The notes below the pieces were generated by a model. It had not been told where the DNA came from, did not search any database, and worked only from the letters and a program-made list of their open reading frames with translations. This document shows positions 25,529-33,839 of a DNA stretch of 64,000 nt, piece by piece (the first letter of the stretch is position 1; every line of letters starts with the position of its first letter). The DNA comes from Chloroflexota bacterium (GTDB taxonomy: Bacteria > Chloroflexota > UBA6077 > JACCZL01), in NCBI GenBank assembly GCA_020845495.1, contig JADLFM010000260.1, positions 1 through 64,000 of the forward strand, written 5' to 3'. Both the position numbers and the translations under genes were made by a program.

Positions 25529-26674
25529 TCAGCCGGCCGCGCCAACCTCCGCCACAGGTGCGCTGCCATCAGGCGCGCTGCCATCGGGCACAGTCCCATC
25601 GGGCACAGTCCCATCGGGCACAGTCCCATCGGGCGCAGTCCCATCGGGCGCGCTGGCCGCCGGCGGGGCGGCCAGCAGGTGCGCCAGGCGGGTCAGGGAG
25701 GTCGGGTTTGGGAGGTACTCCAACTCGATCCGCCGGGCCGTTGGCGGAGCGTACGCCTGCACGACCGCCGTCGCTGCCAGGGTGTGGACGACGATCGGGC
25801 ACGTATCGAGCAGTTTGCGCACCCGCGTCACGTCGGTCGGCAGCGCCGTGCGCACCCGGTCGTCGCCCACGAAGAACTGCCTCAAAATGGCCCGCGCGCT
25901 CGGCAGATAGACTCGTTGGCCGATCAGTGCCACGTCGCCCTCGGGTGGCAGGTCGATGAGTGCCCGTTGCGTCATTTCACTCAAGTCCAGCACCAGCCCG
26001 TACATGGGCACATCGCGTCGGCGGGCGACCTGCTGGAGGTGTGGGAACGTCCCGATCAGCGCCACGATCGTCTGGATCGGCTCGAAGGCATCCAGAATGC
26101 GCTCGTCCCGCTCGACGTCGGCGAAGGTCACGCCTTCGACGACCACGCCCAGGCGATCGAGCGCCTCGCGGAGCAAGGCCGGGTACTTCTGGATAGACGC
26201 CTCGCTACTGCCGACGAACACGACCCGTGGCGGCGTCGCCGGCAGCTCCGGGCCGCTTGCAATGGCGTCGACCGTTTCCAGCACCTCGACATCGGCGAAC
26301 CCGAGACTGCGGGCCTGCGCGATCGGGTGGGCGAGCAAGGCCCGCAGGATCTCGCTGCGCTCGCCACGCCGGGCTGGCAGGCCGCGGGCCAACTCGGTCA
26401 CGAAGACGCCGCGGCCCGGCCGCCCGACCAGCAGCCCCTCAGCCTGGAGCTCGTTGTAGACGCGCTGGACCGTCGCCGTCGCCATCTGGAGGTCGGCCGC
26501 AAGCTGGCGCACCGACGGGACTGGCGTGTTCGGCTGCCAGGTGCCGTAGCTGATCAGGTGGATCAAGTGCTGCTTCACCTGGAGATAGAGCGGCACCATG
26601 CTCGATTTGTCGAGCACCAGGTCGCCGACGCGCAGGCGTGGCCGCACCGCCTCAGCCTGCCCAGCCAGCGGCAC
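25529..26674 (-). CDS. GntR-family transcriptional regulator with repeat tail
   Basis: The 381-residue protein has the winged helix at about residues 27-95 (MVPLYLQVKQHLIHLISYG, PVPSVRQLAADLQMATATVQRVYNEL, GRGVFVTELARG), then a sensor domain homologous to the regulator at 2362 throughout, and a C-terminal tail of six PDG(S/T)(A/V) pentads encoded by a 15-bp repeat. The GTG start at 26674 overlaps the end of the upstream binding-protein-like gene by 23 bp; no strong ribosome-binding site is seen and the exact start is uncertain. Co-transcription with a leaderless binding protein suggests that the latter could supply ligand sensing. Its operator may be the CTGTACT-type site. Confidence 0.82.
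   Translation of the reverse strand: MPLAGQAEAVRPRLRVGDLVLDKSSMVPLYLQVKQHLIHLISYGTWQPNTPVPSVRQLAADLQMATATVQRVYNELQAEGLLVGRPGRGVFVTELARGLPARRGERSEILRALLAHPIAQARSLGFADVEVLETVDAIASGPELPATPPRVVFVGSSEASIQKYPALLREALDRLGVVVEGVTFADVERDERILDAFEPIQTIVALIGTFPHLQQVARRRDVPMYGLVLDLSEMTQRALIDLPPEGDVALIGQRVYLPSARAILRQFFVGDDRVRTALPTDVTRVRKLLDTCPIVVHTLAATAVVQAYAPPTARRIELEYLPNPTSLTRLAHLLAAPPAASAPDGTAPDGTVPDGTVPDGTVPDGSAPDGSAPVAEVGAAG
25566..25655 (-). repeat. 15-bp in-frame tandem repeat, six copies
   Basis: Six units of CCATCGGGCACAGTC type run from 25566 to 25655 and encode the pentapeptide repeat at the C terminus of the GntR regulator. Copies differ by only one to four bases, so the expansion is recent. 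Confidence 0.9.
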
Positions 26675-28265
26675 CCACGACTTTGTGGAGACGTTCAGGA
26701 TAGAGTGTGGCGATCAGGTCTGACGTGCCCTCGGCCAGCGATGGTGCGCTCAAACCCCGTAGCCGCTCATGGACGACCGTTCGGTACGGGTAGTTGAACA
26801 GCCAGAGGCTCGCGACCTCGTCCGCCATGATCCGCTGCGCTTCCGCGAGCAGCGCTCGCCGCCGAGCACGATCGCCTGTCTCGCGGGCCGCGATGACCAG
26901 CCGGTCGACGTGCTCGTTGGCGTAGCCAGTCACGCCGTAGCCGTACTGTGGCAAGCCGGCCGGAGGATCGGTCTCCGGACCGTCCGGGCGCTTCGGCATC
27001 GACGAGTGCCAACTCCAGTAGAGATCGGGCTCATTGTAGAAGGTATCGTAGTACATAAACGCTTCGAAGTCGTGATTGCGCCAACCAGGCTTCATCCCGT
27101 TCCAGTACTCGACGGGCTGCACCTCGAGCACGATCCCGACGTCCGCCAGATAGCGGCGAATCCCCTCGGCGTAGCTGGCGTAATCGACGTTCCAGGTATC
27201 CGGCACGAAGCGGACGCCAAACCGGAAGACCTCGTCCCCACGCTGCAGGACGCCGTCTGAGCCAGGCTGCCAGCCCTCCTCGGCCAGCAGCCGCCGAGCC
27301 GCCGCCGGATCGTAGGGGTGCTGCTCGACGTTCGGCTCGTAGGCCCAGGACGATGGGCCGACCGGCCCGTAGGCCGGCAGACCGGCTGCTCCTTCGACGT
27401 CACGAACCAGGCGCGGCCGGTCGATGGCTCTGGCGATCGCCTGCCGCGCTCTTATCGAGCGGAACAGTGGATGGCGGCAGTTCATCCCGAAGTGAACGAT
27501 CTGGTTCGATGGCACCGAGAGCCGCCGCCCGTGGTGCTGCTCGGCCAACTCTGGAGTGAACGCCCGCCCGGGCGCAACTACCAGATCGAGCTCGCCGCGC
27601 AGGAAGGCGTCGCGGCGGTCCTCGTTGCGGGCGAAGAGGTGGAGGACCACCCGGTCGACCTGGGGCCGGCCGCCGAAGTACCGCTCGTTCGCGAGCAGGA
27701 CGGCGTGGCCGTCATCGGTGATCTCACCAAACTGGAACGGACCGGAGCCGACCGGCTGAGCCTCGAAGGCCGCCTCGCCGACCGCCTCCAACACGTGGCG
27801 GGGGACGATCAGGAAGAGGGACGCCCAGGTGGCGGTCAGGTAGGCCGGCAGGGCCGCGTACGGACGTGGCAGCCGCACCACGACGGTATGCGCGTCCCGC
27901 GCCTGGAACGCGGCCGGTTCTCCAGTGTGGAGGTGCAAAGTGTTGCGGAAGTAGCGATGCGGCTGCTGGAGTAGCGTCGCCGAGTAGACCACATCGTCGG
28001 CGGTGACGGGGCGGCCATCGTGCCAGCGGGCGTCCCGGCGCAGCCAGAAGGTGAGTGTTCGCCCGTCGTCGGACTGCTCCCAGCGCTCGGCCAGATCGCC
28101 CTGTAGCTCCAGGTGCTCGTCAAAGCGCAGTAGCGAACTGAAGATCCAGCGCATGGCGCTCGCCCGGGCGCGCGGGTGGAGTGGACTGCGAGTGAACTGG
28201 GCGATGTGGCCGTTGTACCCGAGGACCAGGGTGCGGGGGTCGGTGGCGAGGGCGGCCAGATCCAT
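26652..28265 (-). CDS. family 5 solute-binding-like protein without signal peptide
   Basis: The 537-residue protein is a complete DppA/SBP_bac_5 domain: LRFDEHLELQGDLAERWEQ, WHDGRPVTADDVVYSATLL, PVGSGPFQFGEI, RQAIARAIDRPRLVRDV and YDPAAARRLLAEEGW. The start at 28265 (MDLAALATDPRTL) has a GAGGAG site 5 bases upstream and leaves no signal sequence, Tat motif or lipobox; the upstream frame does not supply one either. It therefore probably stays in the cytoplasm. SgrR-type regulators also carry an SBP_bac_5 domain behind a DNA-binding domain, and here the DNA-binding partner could be the overlapping GntR gene. A role in sensing rather than transport is inferred. Confidence 0.8.
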   Translation of the reverse strand: MDLAALATDPRTLVLGYNGHIAQFTRSPLHPRARASAMRWIFSSLLRFDEHLELQGDLAERWEQSDDGRTLTFWLRRDARWHDGRPVTADDVVYSATLLQQPHRYFRNTLHLHTGEPAAFQARDAHTVVVRLPRPYAALPAYLTATWASLFLIVPRHVLEAVGEAAFEAQPVGSGPFQFGEITDDGHAVLLANERYFGGRPQVDRVVLHLFARNEDRRDAFLRGELDLVVAPGRAFTPELAEQHHGRRLSVPSNQIVHFGMNCRHPLFRSIRARQAIARAIDRPRLVRDVEGAAGLPAYGPVGPSSWAYEPNVEQHPYDPAAARRLLAEEGWQPGSDGVLQRGDEVFRFGVRFVPDTWNVDYASYAEGIRRYLADVGIVLEVQPVEYWNGMKPGWRNHDFEAFMYYDTFYNEPDLYWSWHSSMPKRPDGPETDPPAGLPQYGYGVTGYANEHVDRLVIAARETGDRARRRALLAEAQRIMADEVASLWLFNYPYRTVVHERLRGLSAPSLAEGTSDLIATLYPERLHKVVGAAGWAG

Positions 28266-28654
28266 CTCAACTCCTCGTGCTGCGCGGCCGAACGCGCTCG
28301 AAGCTCCAGAACGGCACGCATCCGCGTCCCCGCCGTCCCCGGACCAGCCGGCCCGATCCGTGTGGCAGGCGCCGTGGATCGGGCTGCAACCACGATCCAC
28401 GGGATAACCCACGGGCGAGGATATCTCTGCCTCGGCGGTAGGCCGGCCCGCGGTGATGGGGGATATCCAGGCTTCTGCCCCGGTGGCGCGCCGGCTGGTC
28501 GTCCGTGCCCATCCGAACTGTGCTACGTCATTATGACGGTTCGGTTCACCGCAGTCTAGTGGCAGGTCAGGTGTATTGCTCGTGCAGCACACATCGGCTA
28601 CCGTGTGAGTGGCCGTGATGCTGTCTCGGCCAGCACCGTCTGGGAGGACCACGC
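28266..28654. other. divergent intergenic region
   Basis: This 389-bp spacer lies between the leaderless binding protein and the M19-like gene at 28655. Apart from the palindrome at 28526-28538 and a pair of GGATATC/GATATCC inverted repeats farther left, I see nothing convincing and no gene. Confidence 0.5.
28526..28538. promoter_or_regulatory. palindrome CGTCAT-T-ATGACG
   Basis: A perfect 13-bp palindrome with 6-bp arms in the divergent promoter region is a plausible operator for the flanking genes. It differs from the CTGTACT-type sites. Confidence 0.4.
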
Positions 28655-29710
28655 ATGGTGACGGTCGATCCCGTCTCACGCCCGAACAAGGGGTTCCATC
28701 CGTTCCTCGAACGAGAGAATCCGTACCTGATCGTCGATGCCTGCATGCAGGGCTGGGCTGACGCCGATTATGCCAACGCCCATCGCCACGGTGTTACCGT
28801 CTTCGGGGTGACGGCGTTCTTGCCATACCGCTCGCTGGATCGGGCGCTCGAAGAGTTGATGTTCTGGCGCCTGGTCGCTCGGAAGCATCCGAATACGCTG
28901 GTGGTCGAGACGGCCGACGACATCCGTCGCGCCCGCCGCGAGGGGCGGGCGGCGTTCCTGCTTTCAGCCCAGGACGGCGGCTTCGTGGACCGCTCCCTAC
29001 ACCGACTGGAGGCATTCTACCGTCTTGGGCTGCGGGTGTTGATCCCGGCCTACAACGCCGCCAACTCGATCTGCGCCGGCTGCCTCGACCATGAGAACCT
29101 CGGGCTGACGCGCTTTGGCGAGCTCGTCGTGGCCGAGTGCAACCGGCTCGGGCTGTTGCTCGACGGCTCACACGTTAACAAGCGTTCGACGCTGGAGATC
29201 ATGGAGCGAAGCGGCGACCCGATTGTGTTCAGCCACTCCAACGTCCGGGCGCTGGTGGACGTGCCTCGCAACGTCGACGACGAGCAGATCGCCGCGTGCG
29301 CCCGGAACGGCGGCGTCATTGGGGTGGCCAACTTCGGACCGTTCACCAAGAAGGCCGACATGCGCGAGCAGCCGACGATCGCCGATCTGCTGGAGCACGT
29401 GGACTACATCGCCCAGCTCACGGGTACCACGGCCAATATCGGGCTTGGAACGGACATGAGCCTGGGTACCTACCCGGATCACGACCACGATCCATGGGGT
29501 GAGCCGAGCTATCCGAACTGGGCCGGCGACTACGGGGATCAGGTCAGCCGCGACGTCCGCTCGCCGTTACGGGCACTCCGCGACTTCAACTGCTACCCGC
29601 AGGTGTTGGACTTCGCAGACGCGCTGCTCGCTCGCGGTTACCGTGAGTCCGACGTGCACGGCATCCTTGGGGAGAACTTTCTGCGGGTGTACGCGCAGGT
29701 CTGGAAGTAG
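28655..29710 (+). CDS. peptidase M19-like protein
   Basis: The 351-residue protein is the most divergent of the four M19-like copies. It keeps LDGSHVNKRSTLEIMERSGDPIVFSHSNVRAL with the two later metal histidines, and LGENFLRVYAQVWK at the end. The first HxD pair is replaced by VDACMQGW and the bridging Glu position reads SAQDGG. The ATG start has a GGGAGGA site 7 bases upstream. It is divergent from the leaderless binding protein and GntR genes and convergent with a binding-protein gene. Cytoplasmic hydrolase of unknown substrate. Confidence 0.83.
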   Translation: MVTVDPVSRPNKGFHPFLERENPYLIVDACMQGWADADYANAHRHGVTVFGVTAFLPYRSLDRALEELMFWRLVARKHPNTLVVETADDIRRARREGRAAFLLSAQDGGFVDRSLHRLEAFYRLGLRVLIPAYNAANSICAGCLDHENLGLTRFGELVVAECNRLGLLLDGSHVNKRSTLEIMERSGDPIVFSHSNVRALVDVPRNVDDEQIAACARNGGVIGVANFGPFTKKADMREQPTIADLLEHVDYIAQLTGTTANIGLGTDMSLGTYPDHDHDPWGEPSYPNWAGDYGDQVSRDVRSPLRALRDFNCYPQVLDFADALLARGYRESDVHGILGENFLRVYAQVWK

Positions 29711-29753
29711 GCGGCCCAGGCCGAGCAGGCCCAGGCTGAGCTGACATCGCGAC

Positions 29754-29788
29754 GTGGTGCGGGCGAGCCGTCGGGCCGCCCGCACCAC
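29754..29788. terminator. bidirectional terminator hairpin between convergent genes
   Basis: The arms GTGGTGCGGGCG (29754-29765) and CGCCCGCACCAC (29777-29788) form a perfect 12-bp stem with an 11-base loop between the M19-like gene and the convergent binding-protein gene. Confidence 0.55.
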
Positions 29789-29798
29789 CCCGGTCTGG

Positions 29799-31520
29799 CT
29801 ATGACAGCGTGATCGCCCGGACGTCGACGAACTGGCTGCCGCGCGGGACGAACCCGCCGACCTTCTTGCTGCCGGCGTAGGCGTCGTCCGGGGTGAACAG
29901 CGGCACGCCGGGTGGGTCCTGGTCGTACACGTCGAGCGCCTTCAGGTAGATCTTGGTGCGCTCGTCGCGGTTGGCCGTCGAGGCACCCTGCTCGATCAGG
30001 GCGTCCAGTTCCTTGTTGGAGTAGTAAGCGTAGCGGAACCCTGTCTGGTACGTCTGGAAGGTGAAATGCGCGTCTGGCGGCGGGAGCGAGCCGCTGAAGT
30101 ACATGTCGTTGAGCTGGAGCGCGGAAAGCTGGGTCAGGAAGGCGCCAGACTCCAGCACTTCCTGCTTCGTCCGAATCCCAACCTTCTGCAACTGCGACGC
30201 GATCGCCTGGCCCGCCTCCTTGTCCTGGGCGTACCGGCCGGACGTGTACTTAAAGGTGACCTCGAAGCCGTCCGGGTACCCCGCCTCGGCGAGCATCTGC
30301 TTCGCCTTCTCGGCATCGTACGCGTACGGCTTTCGATTTGGGTCGTAGCCGAAGAAGCCCTTGGCGAGCGGCTGGCCGTCCATCTGGCGCGCCCGCCCCT
30401 TGAACAGGCCGCGGATCAGGGCCGGCACGTCGACGGCGTACTTCATCGCCCGCCGAACCTCTGCCTTCTTGAGGGGCGTGTCTGTGAGCGTGCTCATGGT
30501 CAGACTGAACATGCGGTTGGACGGCCGCGAGAACATCTGGAGCGAATTGTTCCGCTCGATCCGCTCGATGGCGTCAAGCGGCACGTCGATGATCAAATCG
30601 ACCTCGCCGGCTTCGAGCGCCGCCAGTTTGGCCGCCCCTTCGGGGATGTTGCGGAAGACGGCGGTCTTGATCGACGGGGCGCCGTTCCAGTATTGCGGGT
30701 TGGCCTCCAGGGTCACGTGGCTGTCCTTGACCCACTCGGCAAAGGAGTACGGACCGGTGCCAATCGGCTTCTTGGCAAAGCCATCCGGGCCGCCGGCGTC
30801 CTGGAAGTACTTTGGCGGGTACTGGAAGCTGCCCATCGCCAGGGCCGGCAGGTGGAGCAGGGTGGGCGACTTCGTCTTGACGTTGATCGTCAGCGGATCG
30901 ACGATGTCGGCGCCTGCGATCACGCCGGTGAAGGCGACGTAGGCTGGAGCCTTGATCATCGTCTCGATGCTGAACTTGGCGGCCTCGGCGTTGTACGGCT
31001 CCCCGTTCGTGAAGGTGACGTTGGGCCGCAGCTTCATCTGGAAGGTGGTGTCGTCAACCTGCTTCCACTCGGTCGACAGACGCGGCTCGAAGTCGTTGGT
31101 ATCTGGATTGAACTCGATCAGCTTCTCGTTGACTTGCTCGGAGACGTTGATCTCCTGCTGCGCGGTAGAGGAGCTGGCCCAGAGACTGCGCGGGTCGATC
31201 CCCTGAGCGATGGTGATCTTGCCGGCTGGGGCACTCGTCTTGGCCGCGGGCGCTGCCTGGGTCGGCTTGGCCGCGGGCGGCGCCTGAGTCGGCTTCGCCT
31301 CGACAGCGGGCTTGGCGGCCTCGGCAGGCTTGCTTGCGGCCGGGGCGGCGGTGGCCGCGGGGGCCGTCGTCGCCGCCGGCTTCGGGGCTTCGGCGGCCTT
31401 GGGGGCGGCAGCCTTGGGCGCGGGGGCCGAGGGCTGTTGGCCGCAGGCAGCCAGCAGCGACGCCGCCGAGCCGAGGCCGACGAACGCGAGGAAGGAGCGG
31501 CGGCTAGTCCGTAGGGGCAT
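29799..31520 (-). CDS. extracellular solute-binding protein family 5 (peptide type), Tat lipoprotein
   Basis: The 573-residue protein has a short twin-arginine signal (SRRSFL, residues 6-11) and lipobox LAAC (Cys26), a long Ala/Lys/Pro linker to about residue 95, then the binding domain with FEPRLSTEWKQVDDTTFQMKLR, PIGTGPYSFAEW and VRRAMKYAVDVPALI. It has no permease genes beside it and its own operator-like site 62-79 bp upstream. It could serve operon A, which lacks a binding protein, because a deacylase similar to those of operon A lies just upstream. That pairing is inference. Confidence 0.9.
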   Translation of the reverse strand: MPLRTSRRSFLAFVGLGSAASLLAACGQQPSAPAPKAAAPKAAEAPKPAATTAPAATAAPAASKPAEAAKPAVEAKPTQAPPAAKPTQAAPAAKTSAPAGKITIAQGIDPRSLWASSSTAQQEINVSEQVNEKLIEFNPDTNDFEPRLSTEWKQVDDTTFQMKLRPNVTFTNGEPYNAEAAKFSIETMIKAPAYVAFTGVIAGADIVDPLTINVKTKSPTLLHLPALAMGSFQYPPKYFQDAGGPDGFAKKPIGTGPYSFAEWVKDSHVTLEANPQYWNGAPSIKTAVFRNIPEGAAKLAALEAGEVDLIIDVPLDAIERIERNNSLQMFSRPSNRMFSLTMSTLTDTPLKKAEVRRAMKYAVDVPALIRGLFKGRARQMDGQPLAKGFFGYDPNRKPYAYDAEKAKQMLAEAGYPDGFEVTFKYTSGRYAQDKEAGQAIASQLQKVGIRTKQEVLESGAFLTQLSALQLNDMYFSGSLPPPDAHFTFQTYQTGFRYAYYSNKELDALIEQGASTANRDERTKIYLKALDVYDQDPPGVPLFTPDDAYAGSKKVGGFVPRGSQFVDVRAITLS

Positions 31521-31581
31521 GCGATCCCTCCGTCAACGGGGGCAAGCCAGGGCGGCTCAGCGGGCGACCGTTCGTCCGTGA

Positions 31582-31599
31582 TACTGTCCTAGCACAGTA
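31582..31599. promoter_or_regulatory. operator-like palindrome upstream of binding protein
   Basis: TACTGT and ACAGTA flank a CCTAGC core with CTAG at the centre, an 18-bp palindrome with one unmatched pair. It shares CTGT(A/C)CT with the sites at 2237, 15969 and 32734. Confidence 0.6.
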
Positions 31600-31658
31600 A
31601 GGCGCGTCCAGTATGTCACTCGGCCAGCACACTGTCAACGCTCGGCGCCGAGCGCGGG

Positions 31659-32714
31659 TTACGCGCGGGTAACCCAGCGTGCTGCCGGATCCTCGGTGTT
31701 GGCGACGCCGTATGCCCAGTCGCCAGGGTTGACGGGGTAATCGCGGGCCACGTAGAAGAGCAGACCATCCACGGGCGCCCGGAGCTCCTCCAGCACCTCC
31801 AGCGTGTACGGGCTGATGACCTCGGCCAGCAGGGTGCCCTTCTCGACGGCGGTGCCGAGCCGCTCGGGGCCGAGTTTGGGGCGGAGCAGGCCGCCGCACG
31901 AGGGGTTGACGCGGAACGCCGTCTTGTAAATCAACTGGCGATCCGGACGAGGATCGGGCGCATCGTCGATCATGTCGATGGCGCCCATAATGGCGCGGAC
32001 TCCGTCGACATTCTGCTGATGCCAGCGGGCCTCGATCTCGCGGCCGAAGCCGGCCCCGCCCAGTTCCAGACCCAGCGCCGGGATGCCGAGCACGCCCGCT
32101 CCGTACCCGATCGAGGAGCGGGGGCCGGGGAAGCCCGTCATGACGTTCGCGCTGCGGATCATGGTCGTCCCGAACGCCAGCGCCAGCCGCTCCGACTCGG
32201 CGGCAACCTGGGCGTCGGCGATGTCGGCGCCTACCAGGACGTCCTGGAACGCGGAGCCCCACGGCCCGATATGGGAGTCGAGCAGGTGGGTGGCATGGGG
32301 CAGGACTTCGCGGCAGAGCACGGCGATAATCTGGTCACTGGTCGCCTTGAGCGGGCCCGGGAAGACTCGGTTCAGGTCCGGGCTATCGGTCTCGTCGGGC
32401 ATGTTGCGCGAGCCCTGTCCGAGCGCCGGGCTGTTGACGAACGGGATAACCATCAGGGTGCCACGCAGGCCGGCCGGGTCGGTCTCGACGACCAGTCGGC
32501 CGAGGCTCTCGACGGCGAACCACTCGTCGCCGTGGAGGCCGCCGAGCAGCACCAGCACCGGACCCGGCCGTGCCCCATGCACGACGTGCACCCAGACGGC
32601 GATCTCGCCGCCGTTGAGACCGGTCGTGACCGGTAGCCGGATGGCCCGCCGCGCACCGGGTTCGACGGCCTGTCCGCCCAGGATCAGCGCGGCTGCCGCT
32701 GGCTGTGTGCCCAT
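31659..32714 (-). CDS. succinylglutamate desuccinylase/aspartoacylase-like deacylase
   Basis: The 351-residue protein is the third copy of this zinc deacylase type, with GLHGDEWFAVES, DSPDLNRVFPG, LLDSHIGPWG, LGLELGGAGFG and the C-terminal barrel (GGLLRPK, VSPYTLEVLEELRAPVDG). The ATG start has a GGAGG site 7 bases upstream. A CTGTACT-type operator lies only 16 bp upstream of the start codon, so the promoter overlaps it. It is separated from the following binding-protein gene by 138 bp with a second operator, so both may respond to the same GntR regulator. Cytoplasmic. Confidence 0.86.
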   Translation of the reverse strand: MGTQPAAAALILGGQAVEPGARRAIRLPVTTGLNGGEIAVWVHVVHGARPGPVLVLLGGLHGDEWFAVESLGRLVVETDPAGLRGTLMVIPFVNSPALGQGSRNMPDETDSPDLNRVFPGPLKATSDQIIAVLCREVLPHATHLLDSHIGPWGSAFQDVLVGADIADAQVAAESERLALAFGTTMIRSANVMTGFPGPRSSIGYGAGVLGIPALGLELGGAGFGREIEARWHQQNVDGVRAIMGAIDMIDDAPDPRPDRQLIYKTAFRVNPSCGGLLRPKLGPERLGTAVEKGTLLAEVISPYTLEVLEELRAPVDGLLFYVARDYPVNPGDWAYGVANTEDPAARWVTRA

Positions 32715-32729
32715 TGCCGTTCCTCCTGA

Positions 32730-32754
32730 CGTACTGTACTAGCATGACAGTACG
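32730..32754. promoter_or_regulatory. operator-like palindrome upstream of third deacylase
   Basis: CGTACTGT (32730-32737) and ACAGTACG (32747-32754) are perfect inverted repeats with a 9-base spacer containing ACTAGC. The heptamer CTGTACT is at 32734-32740. It is the clearest of the shared sites. Confidence 0.7.
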
Positions 32755-32949
32755 GACGAGCGGATTGTAGCGTGGGCTGCCCTCGCGCGCCACGCACGTG
32801 CCGGGCAGCGCTCCCGGTAGACCAGCCCGGCCCGAAAGCGATTGCGCGATCGCTGAGGCGCGTCCGATGCCGTACGCCTCAGCGGCCCTTCGGCCACCGC
32901 CCCGCCGCGCCTGCTGGTGGGGCCTCCGTGACGTACCGTACACTTGTAA

Positions 32950-33699
32950 ATGGGCATGGTGATGGGCGTACACGACGAACTGACCGTTTGCGATCTCCTG
33001 AGTATGATGTTCCGGGCGCACCCCTGGCATGGGGTACCGATCGGTGACGACGCGCCCGAGATGGTGAACGTCTACATCGAGATCGTCCCGACCGATACGG
33101 TCAAGTACGAGCTCGACAAGGCGACCGGCATCCTGAAGGTCGACCGTCCGCAGAAGTACTCGAACGTGTGCCCGACGCTCTACGGCCTGATCCCGCAGAC
33201 GCACTGCGGCGAGCAGGTGGCCGAGCGAACGCGGCAGCGGGCTGGCCGGCCCGACATCGTCGGCGATAACGACCCGCTCGACATCTGCGTCCTGACCGAG
33301 AAGCACTTCTCGCATGGGGATTTCTTGCTTCACGCGATTCCGATTGGCGGCTTCCGGATGCTGGACGGGAACGAGGCCGACGACAAGATCATCGCGGTGA
33401 TGCAGCAGGATGCCGTCTACGGCCACTTGACGGATTTGAAGTCGGTCCCGGTCGCGACGATCGAGCGGCTCCGCCACTACTTCCTGACCTACAAGGACGC
33501 CCCCGGCACCGCGCAGCGCAAGAGCGAGATCACCCACGTCTACGGCCGAGCCGAGGCCCATGACATCATTCGGCGGGCGCAGCAGGACTACCGGACGCGC
33601 TTCGGGAACCTCGGCGAGCGGCTCGCCCGCCTGCATCAGAACGGCGCCGACACCGACATAGGAGCGCTCTCCTCCGAGCCGCTCACCACCTTCGGCTGA
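32950..33699 (+). CDS. ppa: inorganic pyrophosphatase (family I)
   Basis: The 249-residue enzyme hydrolyses pyrophosphate to phosphate. It has EIVPTDTVKYELDKATGILKVDR-type N-terminal active-site residues, then GDNDPLDICVL, the D-x-D-P-x-D metal motif at about residue 108, and the later KDAPG stretch. It is longer than the usual 170-180 residues because of a C-terminal extension and an inserted TQCGEQVAERT-like segment, a variant known in several phyla. It stands alone, divergent from the deacylase, and ATG 2 codons apart (MGMVMG) leave the precise start open. The symbol is used in the generic sense. Confidence 0.88.
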   Translation: MGMVMGVHDELTVCDLLSMMFRAHPWHGVPIGDDAPEMVNVYIEIVPTDTVKYELDKATGILKVDRPQKYSNVCPTLYGLIPQTHCGEQVAERTRQRAGRPDIVGDNDPLDICVLTEKHFSHGDFLLHAIPIGGFRMLDGNEADDKIIAVMQQDAVYGHLTDLKSVPVATIERLRHYFLTYKDAPGTAQRKSEITHVYGRAEAHDIIRRAQQDYRTRFGNLGERLARLHQNGADTDIGALSSEPLTTFG

Positions 33700-33839
33700 G
33701 GGGAACCCACCGCCTGGACGCACTCGTTTCCTCTCCCGAAGGGGGACGTTTATGGCCGCCCAGCTCGTAACGGCTCCAGCCGCCCGGCGCTTCCACCCGA
33801 GAGGCAGCGCCGGGCAATCGAGTGTGGCCTGCTGGCGGC

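Noticed and set aside
30066..31514. 482-codon frame antisense to the binding-protein gene
   Set aside because: Explained by the high G+C of the real lipoprotein gene, including its Ala/Pro linker read backwards.
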